A stretch of DNA of 64,000 bases, taken from the NCBI RefSeq assembly GCF_022899245.1, contig NZ_JALJAZ010000001.1:1023501-1087500 (forward strand), given 5' to 3'. The position numbers and the translations under genes were made by a program. Below, in pieces: positions 26,534 through 35,020 of the stretch. Each line of letters begins with the position of its first letter. Within the stretch, counting starts at the first letter, position 1. Below the pieces are notes generated by a model. The model did not search any database. It saw nothing but the letters and a program-made list of their open reading frames with translations, and had not been told where the DNA came from. This DNA comes from Falsirhodobacter halotolerans (GTDB lineage Bacteria; Pseudomonadota; Alphaproteobacteria; Rhodobacterales; Rhodobacteraceae).

Positions 26534-27796
26534 ATGCGGCGGGTTGTTGTCACGGGTCTGGGATTGGTCACGCCATTGGCCTCGGGGGTGGAGGAGACGT
26601 GGAAGCGGCTTTTGGCGGGGGAGTCCGGTGCGGGTCCGATCACGCGGTTCGACACGTCCAATGTTGTGACGAAATACGCCTGCGAGGTGCCGCGCGGCGA
26701 CGGGACGAACGGGACGTTCAACCCCGACGACTGGATGGAGCCGAAAGAGCAGCGCAAGGTGGATGACTTCATCCTTTACGGTGTGGCGGCGGCGGTGCAG
26801 GCGGTGCGGGATTCCGGCTGGGAGCCGCAGACGGACGAGGATCGTGAGCGGACCGGTGTGATGATCGGCTCTGGCATCGGCGGCCTTTCGTCGATTGCCG
26901 ACACGGCCGTGCTGATCAAGGAAAAGGGGCCGAAGCGGGTGTCGCCCTTCTTCATTCCGAGTGCGTTGATCAACCTTGTGTCGGGGCAGGTGTCGATCCG
27001 GTTTGGGTTCAAGGGGCCGAACCACGCGGTCGTGACGGCCTGTTCGTCGGGCGCGCACGCGATTGGCGATGCGGCGCGGATGATCGCGTTCGACGATGCC
27101 GACGTGATGGTGGCCGGCGGGGCGGAGAGCCCGATTTCGGAAATCGGGATTGCGGGGTTCAACGCTTGCAAGGCCTTGTCGAGCAAGCGGGCGGACGAGC
27201 CTGCGAAAGCCTCGCGCCCCTATGACGCGGATCGGGACGGATTCGTGATGGGCGAGGGCGCGGGGATCGTCGTGCTGGAGGAATACGAGCACGCGAAGGC
27301 GCGCGGTGCGAAGATCTATGCCGAGGTGATCGGGTATGGGATGTCGGGCGACGCCTATCACATCACCGCGCCGTCCGAGGATGGCGACGGGGGGTATCGT
27401 GCGATGCAGGCGGCGTTGAAGCGCGCGGGGATCCCGGCGTCGGACGTCGATTACATCAACGCGCATGGCACATCGACCATGGCGGACACGATCGAGTTGG
27501 GGGCCGTGGAGCGGCTTTTGGGGGATGCGGCGGGATCGGCGACGATGAGCTCGACCAAGTCCTCCATCGGGCATCTGCTCGGCGCCGCCGGCGCGGTCGA
27601 GGCGATTTTCGGGGTGTTGGCGATCCGCGATCAGGTGGCGCCGCCGACGCTCAACCTTGACAATCCGGCGGTCGAAGCGACGTTGGACCTTGCGCCGAAT
27701 GCGGCCGTGAAGCGGAAGATCGATGTGGTTCTTTCGAACTCCTTTGGGTTTGGCGGGACGAATGCCAGCCTGATCCTGCGCAAGGTTGATGCCTGA
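26534..27796 (+). CDS. fabF: 3-oxoacyl-ACP synthase II
   Basis: This 420-residue condensing enzyme starts MRRVVVTGLGLVTPLASGVE, after an AAGGAAGGAAAG ribosome site. The nucleophile Cys170 lies in VTACSSGAHAIGDA. The two active-site histidines are in NAHGTSTMADTIE and SSTKSSIGHLLGAAGAVE, and the C-terminal SNSFGFGGTNASL is intact. It elongates acyl-ACP and is needed for cis-vaccenate. Its stop overlaps the mltG ATG. Confidence 0.97.
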   Translation: MRRVVVTGLGLVTPLASGVEETWKRLLAGESGAGPITRFDTSNVVTKYACEVPRGDGTNGTFNPDDWMEPKEQRKVDDFILYGVAAAVQAVRDSGWEPQTDEDRERTGVMIGSGIGGLSSIADTAVLIKEKGPKRVSPFFIPSALINLVSGQVSIRFGFKGPNHAVVTACSSGAHAIGDAARMIAFDDADVMVAGGAESPISEIGIAGFNACKALSSKRADEPAKASRPYDADRDGFVMGEGAGIVVLEEYEHAKARGAKIYAEVIGYGMSGDAYHITAPSEDGDGGYRAMQAALKRAGIPASDVDYINAHGTSTMADTIELGAVERLLGDAAGSATMSSTKSSIGHLLGAAGAVEAIFGVLAIRDQVAPPTLNLDNPAVEATLDLAPNAAVKRKIDVVLSNSFGFGGTNASLILRKVDA

Positions 27797-28968
27797 TGTG
27801 GAAGTCCATCGCCTCCAACGCGCTGACGATGTTCATCGTGATTCTGGTTGTTGTGGCCGGTTTGATCGCGTGGGGGCGTGAGACATTCTATGCCCCCGGC
27901 CCGCTGACCCAGGCGATCTGTCTGCAGGTGGATCGGGGTGCGAACATGCGTGCAGTGGCTGAGAAGCTGGACGCGCAGGGGGCCATCCGGTCGAGCACGG
28001 TGTTTCTGGTGGGTGCGGCCTATACCGAGAAGCAGGGGCAGTTGAAGTTCGGGAGCTATCTGATCCCGACCGCGGCCTCGATGCCGCAGATGCTGGAGAT
28101 CGTGACGGCGGGGGGGCAATCGACCTGCGGGCGCGAGATCAATTATCAGATCGGGGTGGCGACCGCGCAGATGGTGTTGCGTGACCTGAACCCTGAAACG
28201 GGGCGGTTCGAGGAAGTCGCGAAATATGACCCGGCGGCGGGTGACGCACCGGAGGCGTTTTCCGAGGAGGGCGATCTGCGGTTGCGGGTGACCTTGGCCG
28301 AGGGGGTGACGAGCTGGCAGGTGGTGGACAGCCTGAAGCGCGCGGGTTTCCTGTCGGGGGAGGTCGCCGATGTGCCTGCGGAGGGGAGCCTTGCGCCGGA
28401 CAGCTATGAAGTGACGGACGGGTTGTCGCGCGAGGTGCTGTTGACGCAAATGGCGGAACGTCAGACGCGGATCCTGGCCGATATGTGGGCGAGCCGGGCG
28501 TCGGACCTGCCTTACGAATCGCCGGAGGAGGCGTTGATCATGGCCTCCATCGTCGAGAAGGAGACGGGGATTGCCGATGAGCGTCCGATGGTGGCGAGCG
28601 TGTTCGTGAACCGTTTGCGCCAGGGGATGCGGTTGCAGACCGATCCGACCGTGATTTACGGCGTGACGAATGGCGAGGGGGTTCTGGGGCGCGGGATTCG
28701 GGCAAGCGAGTTGCGGGCGCGCAATCCCTACAACACCTATGTCATCGACGGGCTGCCGCCGACGCCGATCGCCAATCCGGGGCGGTTGAGCATTCAGGCG
28801 ACGCTGCATCCGGCGGAATCCGACTATGTCTATTTCGTGGCGGATGGGTCTGGGGGGCACGCCTTTGGCCGGACGCTGGAGGAGCACAATGCCAATGTCG
28901 CGAAGTGGCGCGAGATCGAGCGTGCGCGGGGCGAGACGCCCGAAGGGGGCGTGCAGACCGGGAACTGA
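27796..28968 (+). CDS. mltG: Endolytic murein transglycosylase MltG
   Basis: The protein has 390 residues, with one N-terminal membrane helix (about 9-27). A LysM-like subdomain then precedes the YceG catalytic core. The catalytic Glu lies in MASIVEKETGIADERP (E254 or E256), and the core continues MVASVFVNRLRQGMRLQTDP and SPYNTY-like NPYNTYVIDGLPPTPIANPG. It cuts nascent glycan strands and so sets their length. It follows fabF with a one-base overlap and lies just upstream of the GTA leader, the standard position of this cluster in Rhodobacterales. Confidence 0.95.
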   Translation: MWKSIASNALTMFIVILVVVAGLIAWGRETFYAPGPLTQAICLQVDRGANMRAVAEKLDAQGAIRSSTVFLVGAAYTEKQGQLKFGSYLIPTAASMPQMLEIVTAGGQSTCGREINYQIGVATAQMVLRDLNPETGRFEEVAKYDPAAGDAPEAFSEEGDLRLRVTLAEGVTSWQVVDSLKRAGFLSGEVADVPAEGSLAPDSYEVTDGLSREVLLTQMAERQTRILADMWASRASDLPYESPEEALIMASIVEKETGIADERPMVASVFVNRLRQGMRLQTDPTVIYGVTNGEGVLGRGIRASELRARNPYNTYVIDGLPPTPIANPGRLSIQATLHPAESDYVYFVADGSGGHAFGRTLEEHNANVAKWREIERARGETPEGGVQTGN

Positions 28969-29012
28969 TGAACGGACCGTTACGACGGAGTGCGGTCAAG
29001 GTCATGATATGA

Positions 29013-29041
29013 TTGACTTTTGGCACGGTGTGCTGTAGGTC
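29013..29041 (+). promoter_or_regulatory. Candidate GTA operon promoter
   Basis: TTGACT (29013-29018) and TAGGTC (29036-29041) are 17 bases apart in the mltG-g1 spacer. The -35 is good and the -10 poor, as expected for an activator-dependent (GafA-type) promoter. Just upstream GACCG (28975-28979) and CGGTC (28993-28997) form an inverted repeat that could bind a regulator. Confidence 0.4.
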
Positions 29042-29069
29042 TTTTGCCATGCTGGAAGAATGATGCGAG

Positions 29070-29101
29070 CGGCCTTGGGGGTGACCCTTGGGCCGTTTTT
29101 T
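29070..29101 (+). terminator. Intrinsic terminator or attenuator ahead of GTA g1
   Basis: CGGCCTTGGGG and CCCTTGGGCCG (29070-29095) form an imperfect stem followed by TTTTTT (29096-29101). It ends mltG transcription. It also lies between the candidate GTA promoter and g1 at 29145, so it may control GTA read-through. Confidence 0.7.
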
Positions 29102-29144
29102 CATTTGCTCGTGCGGGGGGCATGAGAGGCGGGACAGGCAGACG

Positions 29145-29462
29145 ATGACAATGGATCCTCAGCAAGAGGGCGGTTCGCAGGTGGATGTGCTTGCGGAGAC
29201 GGAAAGGCTGTATCGCGAGGTGGCCGGTGAATTGGCGGCGGCCTCGCGGCGGATCGGCTTGGGGGATATCGGTGAGGCGGCGGCGGCGATGCGGGCGGTG
29301 AAAGACCTGCGGGCGGCGTTCCAGATGGTGATGGATGAGAGGACACGGGTTGAAAAGCTGCGAAAACTTGGGGCGGGGGTCGTCCATGACTATGCGCTCG
29401 ACCTTGCGGGGGCACGGGACGAGATCGGGCGCAGACTGGCTCGCCTCCGCGACGCGGGGTGA
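29145..29462 (+). CDS. GTA g1: small terminase subunit
   Basis: This 105-residue, largely helical protein starts MTMDPQQEGGSQVDVLAETE. Its charged coiled-coil-like segments (EVAGELAAASRRIGLGDIGE and DLRAAFQMVMDERTRVEKLR) match the TerS-like g1 of the Rhodobacter capsulatus GTA in size, place and composition. In GTAs it partners the large terminase in headful packaging of random host DNA. The 3' end overlaps the large terminase frame by up to 77 bases if that gene starts at 29386. Confidence 0.78.
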   Translation: MTMDPQQEGGSQVDVLAETERLYREVAGELAAASRRIGLGDIGEAAAAMRAVKDLRAAFQMVMDERTRVEKLRKLGAGVVHDYALDLAGARDEIGRRLARLRDAG

Positions 29463-30762
29463 GGTGGAGGCGTTTCTGGACGGGTTGGGGGAGAATGCGC
29501 TGATGGCGCTGCCCTGGCTGTTCGAGTTCTGGGCGTTGCCGCATCAGTTGCCGCCGGAAGGGGCGTGGAAAAGCTGGGTCATCATGGGGGGGCGCGGGGC
29601 GGGCAAGACCCGTGCCGGGTCCGAATGGGTGCGGTCGGAGGTCGAGGGGGCGCGCCCCCTCGACCACGGTCGGTCGCGGCGGGTGGCGTTGGTGGGGGAG
29701 ACCATCGATCAGGTGCGCGAGGTGATGGTGTTCGGCGAGAGCGGGATACTGGCATGCTCGCCCCCCGACCGGCGGCCTGTCTGGGAGGCGGGACGGCGGC
29801 GGCTGGTCTGGCCGAACGGGGCTGTGGCGCAGGTGTTTTCGGCTCACGAGCCGGAGAGTTTGCGCGGGCCGCAATTCGATGCGGCTTGGGTGGACGAGTT
29901 GGCCAAATGGAAGAAGGCCGAGGAAACCTGGGACATGCTGCAGTTTGCATTGCGGTTGGGGGAGAACCCTCGACAGGTGATCACGACCACGCCGCGGAAT
30001 GTCGGCGTGTTGAAGGGCATTTTGAAGAACGCCTCGACCGTGGTGACACATGCGCCGACGGAGGCGAACCGTGCGTGGTTGGCGGCGAGTTTTCTGGAGG
30101 AGGTTCGGGCCCGGTATGAGGGGACGCGTCTGGGGGCGCAGGAGTTGGACGGGGTTTTGCTGGAGGATGTGGAGGGGGCGTTGTGGACGACGCCGCTTTT
30201 GGAAGCGGGGCGGTTGGATGCCGTGCCGGCGTTGAGCCGGGTTGTGGTGGCGGTGGACCCCCCGGTGACCGGACATGCGGGATCGGACGAGTGCGGGATT
30301 GTGGTTGTGGGGGCCGTGACGGAGGGGCCGCCGCAGTCGTGGCGGGCGGTGGTGCTGGAGGATGCGAGCGTGCGGGCGGCCAGCCCGGATCAGTGGGCAC
30401 GGGCGGCTTTGGCCGCGATGGCGCGGCATGGGGCGGATCGGCTGGTGGCGGAGGTCAATCAGGGAGGGGATCTGGTCGAGACGGTCATTCGGGGGATCGA
30501 CGCCTCGGTTCCGTTCCGGGCGGTGCGGGCGAGCAAGGGGAAGGCGGCGCGGGCGGAGCCGATTGCGGCGCTTTATGAGCAGGGGCGGGTGCGGCATGTG
30601 CGCGGCCTGGCGAAGTTGGAAGATCAGATGTGCCGGATGACCCTGCGCGGGTATGAGGGGAAGGGGTCGCCGGACCGGGTGGATGCGTTGGTCTGGGGGG
30701 TATGGGAGTTGATGGTGGAGCCATCCTCGGCCTGGGCGAAACCGCAGGTTCGGCGGTTGTGA
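29386..30762 (+). CDS. GTA g2: large terminase, ATPase and nuclease
   Basis: The protein has up to 458 residues. ATPase motifs are Walker A IMGGRGAGKTRAGSEWV and Walker B FDAAWVDELAKWK, with the coupling motif VITTTPRN. The RNaseH-like nuclease half has RVVVAVDPPVTGHAGSDECG, LVAEVNQGGDLV and SPDRVDALVWGVWEL with acidic metal ligands. It packages host DNA into GTA heads. The start is uncertain: ATG 29386 overlaps g1 by 77 bases, while GTG 29464 would start immediately after the g1 stop. Confidence 0.93.
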   Translation: MTMRSTLRGHGTRSGADWLASATRGEVEAFLDGLGENALMALPWLFEFWALPHQLPPEGAWKSWVIMGGRGAGKTRAGSEWVRSEVEGARPLDHGRSRRVALVGETIDQVREVMVFGESGILACSPPDRRPVWEAGRRRLVWPNGAVAQVFSAHEPESLRGPQFDAAWVDELAKWKKAEETWDMLQFALRLGENPRQVITTTPRNVGVLKGILKNASTVVTHAPTEANRAWLAASFLEEVRARYEGTRLGAQELDGVLLEDVEGALWTTPLLEAGRLDAVPALSRVVVAVDPPVTGHAGSDECGIVVVGAVTEGPPQSWRAVVLEDASVRAASPDQWARAALAAMARHGADRLVAEVNQGGDLVETVIRGIDASVPFRAVRASKGKAARAEPIAALYEQGRVRHVRGLAKLEDQMCRMTLRGYEGKGSPDRVDALVWGVWELMVEPSSAWAKPQVRRL

Positions 30763-30779
30763 GGGGCACCGCGCGGAGG

Positions 30780-30797
30780 GGTTAATCGGCGTTAACC
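30780..30797. promoter_or_regulatory. Palindrome GGTTAA-N6-TTAACC between g2 and g3
   Basis: A perfect 6-bp-arm inverted repeat lies in the 85-bp g2-g3 spacer, one of only two sizeable gaps inside the GTA operon. It looks like a protein-binding site. The half-sites resemble CtrA TTAA boxes but the spacing is 6 rather than 7. Confidence 0.4.
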
Positions 30798-30847
30798 GGC
30801 ATTCGGTAGGTTGCTTTCAACGGACAAGAAGTTCGGAGGGGGTGCGG

Positions 30848-32014
30848 ATGTTCGATTTCCTGAAGCGGGGTGCGGCGGTGGTGCCGGAGGCGAAAGCCTC
30901 GGCCACGGGGCCCGTGATCTCGTATCAGAGTTCGGGGCGGGTGGCGTGGTCCCCGCGCGATACGGTCAGCCTGACGAAGGTGGGGTTTCAGGGAAACCCG
31001 ATCGGGTTTCGGGCGGTGAAGCTGATCGCCGAGGCGGCGGCGGCCTTGCCGTTGGTGCTGCAGGATGCGGAACGTCGGTATGACGCGCATCCGGTGCTGG
31101 ACCTGGTGCGGCGTCCGAACGGCGCGCAGGGGCGGGTCGAGTGGTTCGAGGCGGTCTATGCCCAGTTGCTGCTGTCGGGGAACGCCTATCTTGAGGCGGT
31201 TCCGGGGGAGCGGTTGCCGGTTGAGCTGCATGTGTTGCGTTCGGACCGGGTCAATCTGGTGCCGGGGGCCGATGGGTGGCCGGTGGCCTATGACTATACC
31301 GTCGGGGGCCGGTCGTTGCGGTTCGACATGACGGGGGGTATGCCGCCGATCTGTCATATCAAGGCGTTCCATCCGCAGGACGATCATTACGGTCTGTCGC
31401 CGATGCAGGCGGCGGCGGTGGCGTTGGACGTGCATACGAGCGCCTCGCGCTGGTCGAAGGCGCTGCTGGACAATGCGGCGCGGCCTTCGGGGGCGATCAT
31501 CTATAGCGGGTTGGATGGGCAGGGGACGTTGTCGCCCGACCAGTATGACCGGTTGGTGGCCGAGATCGAGATGAACCATCAGGGCGCGCGCAATGCCGGG
31601 CGACCGATGTTGCTGGAAGGCGGGTTGGACTGGAAGCCGATGGGGTTCAGCCCGTCGGACATGGAATTCCAGAAGACCAAGGAGGCGGCGGCGCGCGAGA
31701 TCGCCATCGCCTTTGGGGTGCCGCCGATGATCCTGGGAATACCGGGGGATGCGACCTATGCCAACTATCAGGAGGCGAACCGGGCGTTTTATCGCCTGAC
31801 GGTGTTGCCGTTGGCGGCGAAGGTGACGGCCGCGGTGTCGCACTGGTTGTCGCTGCATTCCGGCGTCGAGGTGGAGTTGCGGCCCGACCTGGATCAGGTT
31901 CCGGCATTGGCGGTGGAGCGGGATCAGCAATGGGCGCGGGTTGGGGCGGCGGAGTTTCTGAGCCAAGCCGAGAAGCGGATGCTGCTGGGACTGCCGAGGG
32001 TGCCGGACGAATGA
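30848..32014 (+). CDS. GTA g3: portal protein
   Basis: This 388-residue HK97-type portal has its ATG at 30848 preceded by CGGAGGGGG. It has the N-terminal clip/wing pattern SLTKVGFQGNPIGFRAVKLI, the VYAQLLLSGNAYLE segment, and the FHPQDDHYGLSPMQAAAVAL stem helix region. The C-terminal part contains FGVPPMILGIPGDATYANYQEANRAF, the portal family signature. It forms the dodecameric DNA gate of the particle. It overlaps the next gene by ATGA. Confidence 0.95.
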   Translation: MFDFLKRGAAVVPEAKASATGPVISYQSSGRVAWSPRDTVSLTKVGFQGNPIGFRAVKLIAEAAAALPLVLQDAERRYDAHPVLDLVRRPNGAQGRVEWFEAVYAQLLLSGNAYLEAVPGERLPVELHVLRSDRVNLVPGADGWPVAYDYTVGGRSLRFDMTGGMPPICHIKAFHPQDDHYGLSPMQAAAVALDVHTSASRWSKALLDNAARPSGAIIYSGLDGQGTLSPDQYDRLVAEIEMNHQGARNAGRPMLLEGGLDWKPMGFSPSDMEFQKTKEAAAREIAIAFGVPPMILGIPGDATYANYQEANRAFYRLTVLPLAAKVTAAVSHWLSLHSGVEVELRPDLDQVPALAVERDQQWARVGAAEFLSQAEKRMLLGLPRVPDE

Positions 32015-32250
32015 GGGTGGGCGAGACGGGGTCTCGCTTCCTCTATGACAGTTTCGATGCGGCGACGGCGAGGATCGAGGCGAATGAGCGTGTGTCCGAA
32101 GAACGCTGGAACGGGTTGGCCTACCGCCTGAGCCAGATCGAGGGCACGTTGGACCGGTTGGAGCGGCGCATCTGGCTGGGGGTGTATGGCGTGGCGGCGT
32201 TCTTGTTGACGCAAGGGGCCGAGACGCTGGTCAGCGCGGCGATGAGGTGA
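32011..32250 (+). CDS. GTA g3.5-like small membrane protein
   Basis: This 79-residue protein has a charged helical N-terminal part (FDAATARIEANERVSEERWN), a coiled-coil-like stretch (LSQIEGTLDRLERRI) and one C-terminal hydrophobic segment (VYGVAAFLLTQGAETLVSA). It occupies the position of the small unassigned g3.5 gene between portal and protease in known GTA clusters. The function is unknown. A coiled coil plus membrane helix suggests an anchored assembly factor, by inference only. Confidence 0.75.
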   Translation: MRVGETGSRFLYDSFDAATARIEANERVSEERWNGLAYRLSQIEGTLDRLERRIWLGVYGVAAFLLTQGAETLVSAAMR

Positions 32251-32252
32251 GG

Positions 32253-32807
32253 ATGAACGGGATTTATGGAGCGCCAGGTTTCGGGGCACCGGAGCGCAAG
32301 TTTCATGCCACCGGCACGCTGGAGGTGCGGGGCGGGGTGATCGAGGGATATGCCTCGGTGTTCGGCCGCCGCGATCAGGGGGGGGACATGGTTCTTCCCG
32401 GGGCCTATGGCGCGAGTTTGGCGGCATTGGGCGGGCGGCGTGTGAAGATGCTGTGGCAGCATGATGCGGGCGAGCCGATCGGCGTGTGGGAGGACGTGCG
32501 CGAGGATGGGACGGGGCTGTATGTCCGCGGTCGCATTCTGCCCGAGGTGGCCCGGGGGCGCGAGGCGATCGCGTTGCTGGATGCGGGGGCGATCGACGGG
32601 CTGTCCATCGGATACCGCACCGTGCGGGCCGAGCGGGACGCCAAGGGCCGGCAGCTGGCCGAACTGGATCTGTGGGAGGTGTCGCTTGTGACGTTCCCGA
32701 TGCAGATCGAGGCCAGGGTCCAGGGCAAGAGCGAGGATTTGGGCGGTTGGCGCAGCATTGCCGCCGCCTTGCGGGGGGCCACGGCCGAATTGGCCGCCGC
32801 CCGCTGA
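32253..32807 (+). CDS. GTA g4: prohead maturation protease
   Basis: The protein has 184 residues of the HK97 prohead protease (U35) fold. GVIEGYASVFGRRDQGGDMV leads into VKMLWQHDAGEPIGVWEDV, where the His is the first catalytic residue. GAIDGLSIGYRTV supplies the Ser, and the LDLWEVSLVTFPMQIEA end is characteristic. It cleaves the capsid N-terminal arm during head maturation. The ATG at 32253 has GAGG five bases upstream. Confidence 0.93.
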   Translation: MNGIYGAPGFGAPERKFHATGTLEVRGGVIEGYASVFGRRDQGGDMVLPGAYGASLAALGGRRVKMLWQHDAGEPIGVWEDVREDGTGLYVRGRILPEVARGREAIALLDAGAIDGLSIGYRTVRAERDAKGRQLAELDLWEVSLVTFPMQIEARVQGKSEDLGGWRSIAAALRGATAELAAAR

Positions 32808-32833
32808 TCAAAAGTTTTCAACCGGAGGGACGA

Positions 32834-34021
32834 ATGACCGAGACGAAGTCACGGATCGGAGGCGGCATGTCGGACGAGGCTGCCGACATGGCGCAGGCCA
32901 TGGGGGGGTTCCTGAATGAGCTCAAGGGCTTTCAGGCCGAAGTTTCCAAATCTTTGCAACAACAGAACGAGCGACTGACCATGCTGGACCGCAAGACGAT
33001 GACCTATGGCCGTGCGCCGCTTTCGACTGTCGCCGAGGTGGAGGTGCCGCATCAGAAGGCGTTCAACGCCTATCTGCGGTCGGGGGATGATGACGGGCTG
33101 CGTGGGCTGGCCCTGGAGGGCAAGGCGCTGGGCACGACCGTGGCGGCGGATGGTGGCTATCTGGTCGATCCGCGCACGTCGGAGACGATCCGGTCGATGC
33201 TGGTGTCCACCGCGTCGGTGCGGGCGATTGCCAATGTGGTGAATGTCGAGGCCACGTCCTATGATGTGCTGGTCGATCGCAGCGAGGTTGGTTCGGGCTG
33301 GGCCACGGAGACGGCGGCGCAACCGGAAAGCGCGACGCCTGTGATCGAGCGGATTTCGATCCGACTGCACGAGCTGTCGGCCATGCCGAAGGCGAGCCAG
33401 CGCCTGCTGGACGACAGTGCGTTCGATGTCGAGGGCTGGCTGGCCGACAAGATCGCGACGCGGTTCATGCGGGCGGAGTCGGCGGCGTTCGTGAACGGGG
33501 ACGGCGTGGACAAGCCCAAGGGCTTTCTGACCGCGCCGAAGGTGGCGAACGCGTCCTGGGCGTGGGGAAGCCTTGGGTTTGTGACCTCGGGCGCGGCGGC
33601 GGATTTCGCGTCGACCAATCCGGCGGATTGCATCGTGAACCTGGTGTATTCGCTGCAGGCCCAATATCGCGCCAATGCGAGCTTCGTGATGAATTCGAAG
33701 ACCGCCGGTGCGGTGCGCAAGATGAAGGATGCTGACGGCCGCTTTCTGTGGTCGGACGGGCTGGCGGCGGGGCAGCCGGCGTTCCTCATGGGCTATCCCG
33801 TGTTGATTTGCGAAGACATGCCCGACATCGCGGCCAACGCTTTTGCGATCGCCTTCGGGGATTTCGCGGCGGGTTACACCATTGCCGAGCGTCCCGATCT
33901 GCGTCTGCTGCGTGACCCGTTCTCGGCCAAGCCGCACGTGCTGTTCTATGCCACCAAGCGCGTGGGCGGTGACGTGACGGATTACGCGGCGATCAAGCTT
34001 CTGAAATTCGCGACCTCGTAA
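32834..34021 (+). CDS. GTA g5: major capsid protein
   Basis: This 395-residue HK97-fold capsid protein has an N-terminal helical delta domain of about 110 residues, rich in Gln and Glu, removed by the g4 protease. The core shows DGGYLVDPRTSETIRSM, SAFVNGDGVDKPKGFL, and the C-terminal IAFGDFAAGYTIAERPDLRLL. It assembles into the small GTA head. A ribosome site GGAGGGA precedes the ATG. The 109-bp gap that follows is unusual for this compact operon. Confidence 0.96.
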   Translation: MTETKSRIGGGMSDEAADMAQAMGGFLNELKGFQAEVSKSLQQQNERLTMLDRKTMTYGRAPLSTVAEVEVPHQKAFNAYLRSGDDDGLRGLALEGKALGTTVAADGGYLVDPRTSETIRSMLVSTASVRAIANVVNVEATSYDVLVDRSEVGSGWATETAAQPESATPVIERISIRLHELSAMPKASQRLLDDSAFDVEGWLADKIATRFMRAESAAFVNGDGVDKPKGFLTAPKVANASWAWGSLGFVTSGAAADFASTNPADCIVNLVYSLQAQYRANASFVMNSKTAGAVRKMKDADGRFLWSDGLAAGQPAFLMGYPVLICEDMPDIAANAFAIAFGDFAAGYTIAERPDLRLLRDPFSAKPHVLFYATKRVGGDVTDYAAIKLLKFATS

Positions 34022-34030
34022 GGGGTCGTG

Positions 34031-34043
34031 GATGTCGGACATC
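34031..34043 (+). repeat. Short inverted repeat after the capsid gene
   Basis: GATGT-CGG-ACATC, extendable to CGTG/CACG with one bulge, is the only hairpin-like element near the capsid stop. It could slow transcription past the highly expressed capsid gene, but it has no T-run. Confidence 0.3.
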
Positions 34044-34130
34044 ACGGGGGCTGCGTTTCCAGCCGTTCTCCCTCCGCAGGGTGCGCGCGCCCGTGGTGTC
34101 CATCTTTTCGCAAGTTTGGAAGGAGTAGCG

Positions 34131-34712
34131 ATGTATCTGACCGAGGATACCCCTGTCGCCACCGCCGCGTTGCCCGTGGGTGCGATGACGGAACATCTGC
34201 GTCTGGGAACCGGGTTCTCCGATGACGGGATGCAGGACCGTTTGATCGAGACTTATGTGCGGGCGGCCATCGCAACTTTGGAAGGGCGGATCGGCAAGGC
34301 GCTTCTGGCCCGGCGGTTTCGTCTGACGTTGGGGCGGTGGCGGGGATACGGCCCGCAGGCCTTGCCGATGGCCCCAGTGACGAAGGTTTTGTCGGTGACC
34401 GTGGCGGGGCGTGAGGTTCTGGACACGCGACTTCGACTTCTGGCCGATATGCACCGTCCGATGGTGGATGTGCGGGGCGGGTTCCCGGCCATTCCGGCGG
34501 GTGAGCAGGCGGAGATCGTGTTCGAGGCGGGATTTGGCGAGTGGAGCGACGTGCCGCATGATCTGCAACAGGCGGTGATGTTGTTGGCGGCGGAGTATTA
34601 CGAGGCCCGGACCGAGGTTGGATCGCGTCCGTCGGCCCTGCCGATGCATGTCGCGGCCCTGATCGACCGGTGGCGTCTGATGCGTGTGATGGGGGGAGCG
34701 GCATGCGTCTGA
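34131..34712 (+). CDS. GTA g6: head-tail adaptor
   Basis: The protein has 193 residues from ATG 34131, chosen because AAGGAG lies seven bases upstream and MYLTEDTPVATAALPVGAMT resembles GTA g6. The phage gp6-like pattern includes EHLRLGTGFSDDGMQDRLIE, GRIGKALLARRFRLTL and the helix DLQQAVMLLAAEYYEARTEV. It binds under the portal as the first connector ring. It overlaps g7 by 10 bases. Confidence 0.88.
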   Translation: MYLTEDTPVATAALPVGAMTEHLRLGTGFSDDGMQDRLIETYVRAAIATLEGRIGKALLARRFRLTLGRWRGYGPQALPMAPVTKVLSVTVAGREVLDTRLRLLADMHRPMVDVRGGFPAIPAGEQAEIVFEAGFGEWSDVPHDLQQAVMLLAAEYYEARTEVGSRPSALPMHVAALIDRWRLMRVMGGAACV

Positions 34713-35020
34713 GCCGGGTTCTGGAGTTGCAGGAGGAATCGCGGGAATCGGATGGTGCAGGAGGCGTGCGGACGGGCTGGCGCACTTTGGGTCGGGTTTG
34801 GGCCGATGTGCGCGCGGGGTCTGCGCGCGAGGTGGCCGGGGTCGAGACCGTGGCACCGGCGGTGTCTTTGAAGATCACCGTGCGGGCGGCGCCCTTCGGA
34901 GCACCATCGCGGCCCGTGGCCGGCCAGCGGTTTCGAGAGGGGGAGCGTGTGTTTTCCATTCTGGCCGTGACTGAGCGGGATGCGCGGTATCTGACCTGTT
35001 ATGCGGAGGAGCGGGCATGA
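34703..35020 (+). CDS. GTA g7: head-tail stopper
   Basis: This is a 105-residue beta-rich protein of the phage head-closure family. It contains GWRTLGRVWADVRAGSARE and an end RDARYLTCYAEERA, typical of SPP1 gp16-like closure proteins in which a barrel is formed by about six strands. In GTA particles it seals the portal before tail attachment. The ATG (34703) lies within g6 and the stop overlaps g8. Confidence 0.85.
   Translation: MRLSRVLELQEESRESDGAGGVRTGWRTLGRVWADVRAGSAREVAGVETVAPAVSLKITVRAAPFGAPSRPVAGQRFREGERVFSILAVTERDARYLTCYAEERA

Noticed and set aside
28961-28981. GGAAC...CGTT ahead of the GTA leader
   Set aside because: The spacer is 12 bases, far from the 16-17 required, and GGAAC is inside mltG.
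30780-30797. CtrA binding site between GTA g2 and g3
   Set aside because: The TTAA halves are 6 bases apart rather than 7, so I report only a palindrome and do not call a CtrA site.
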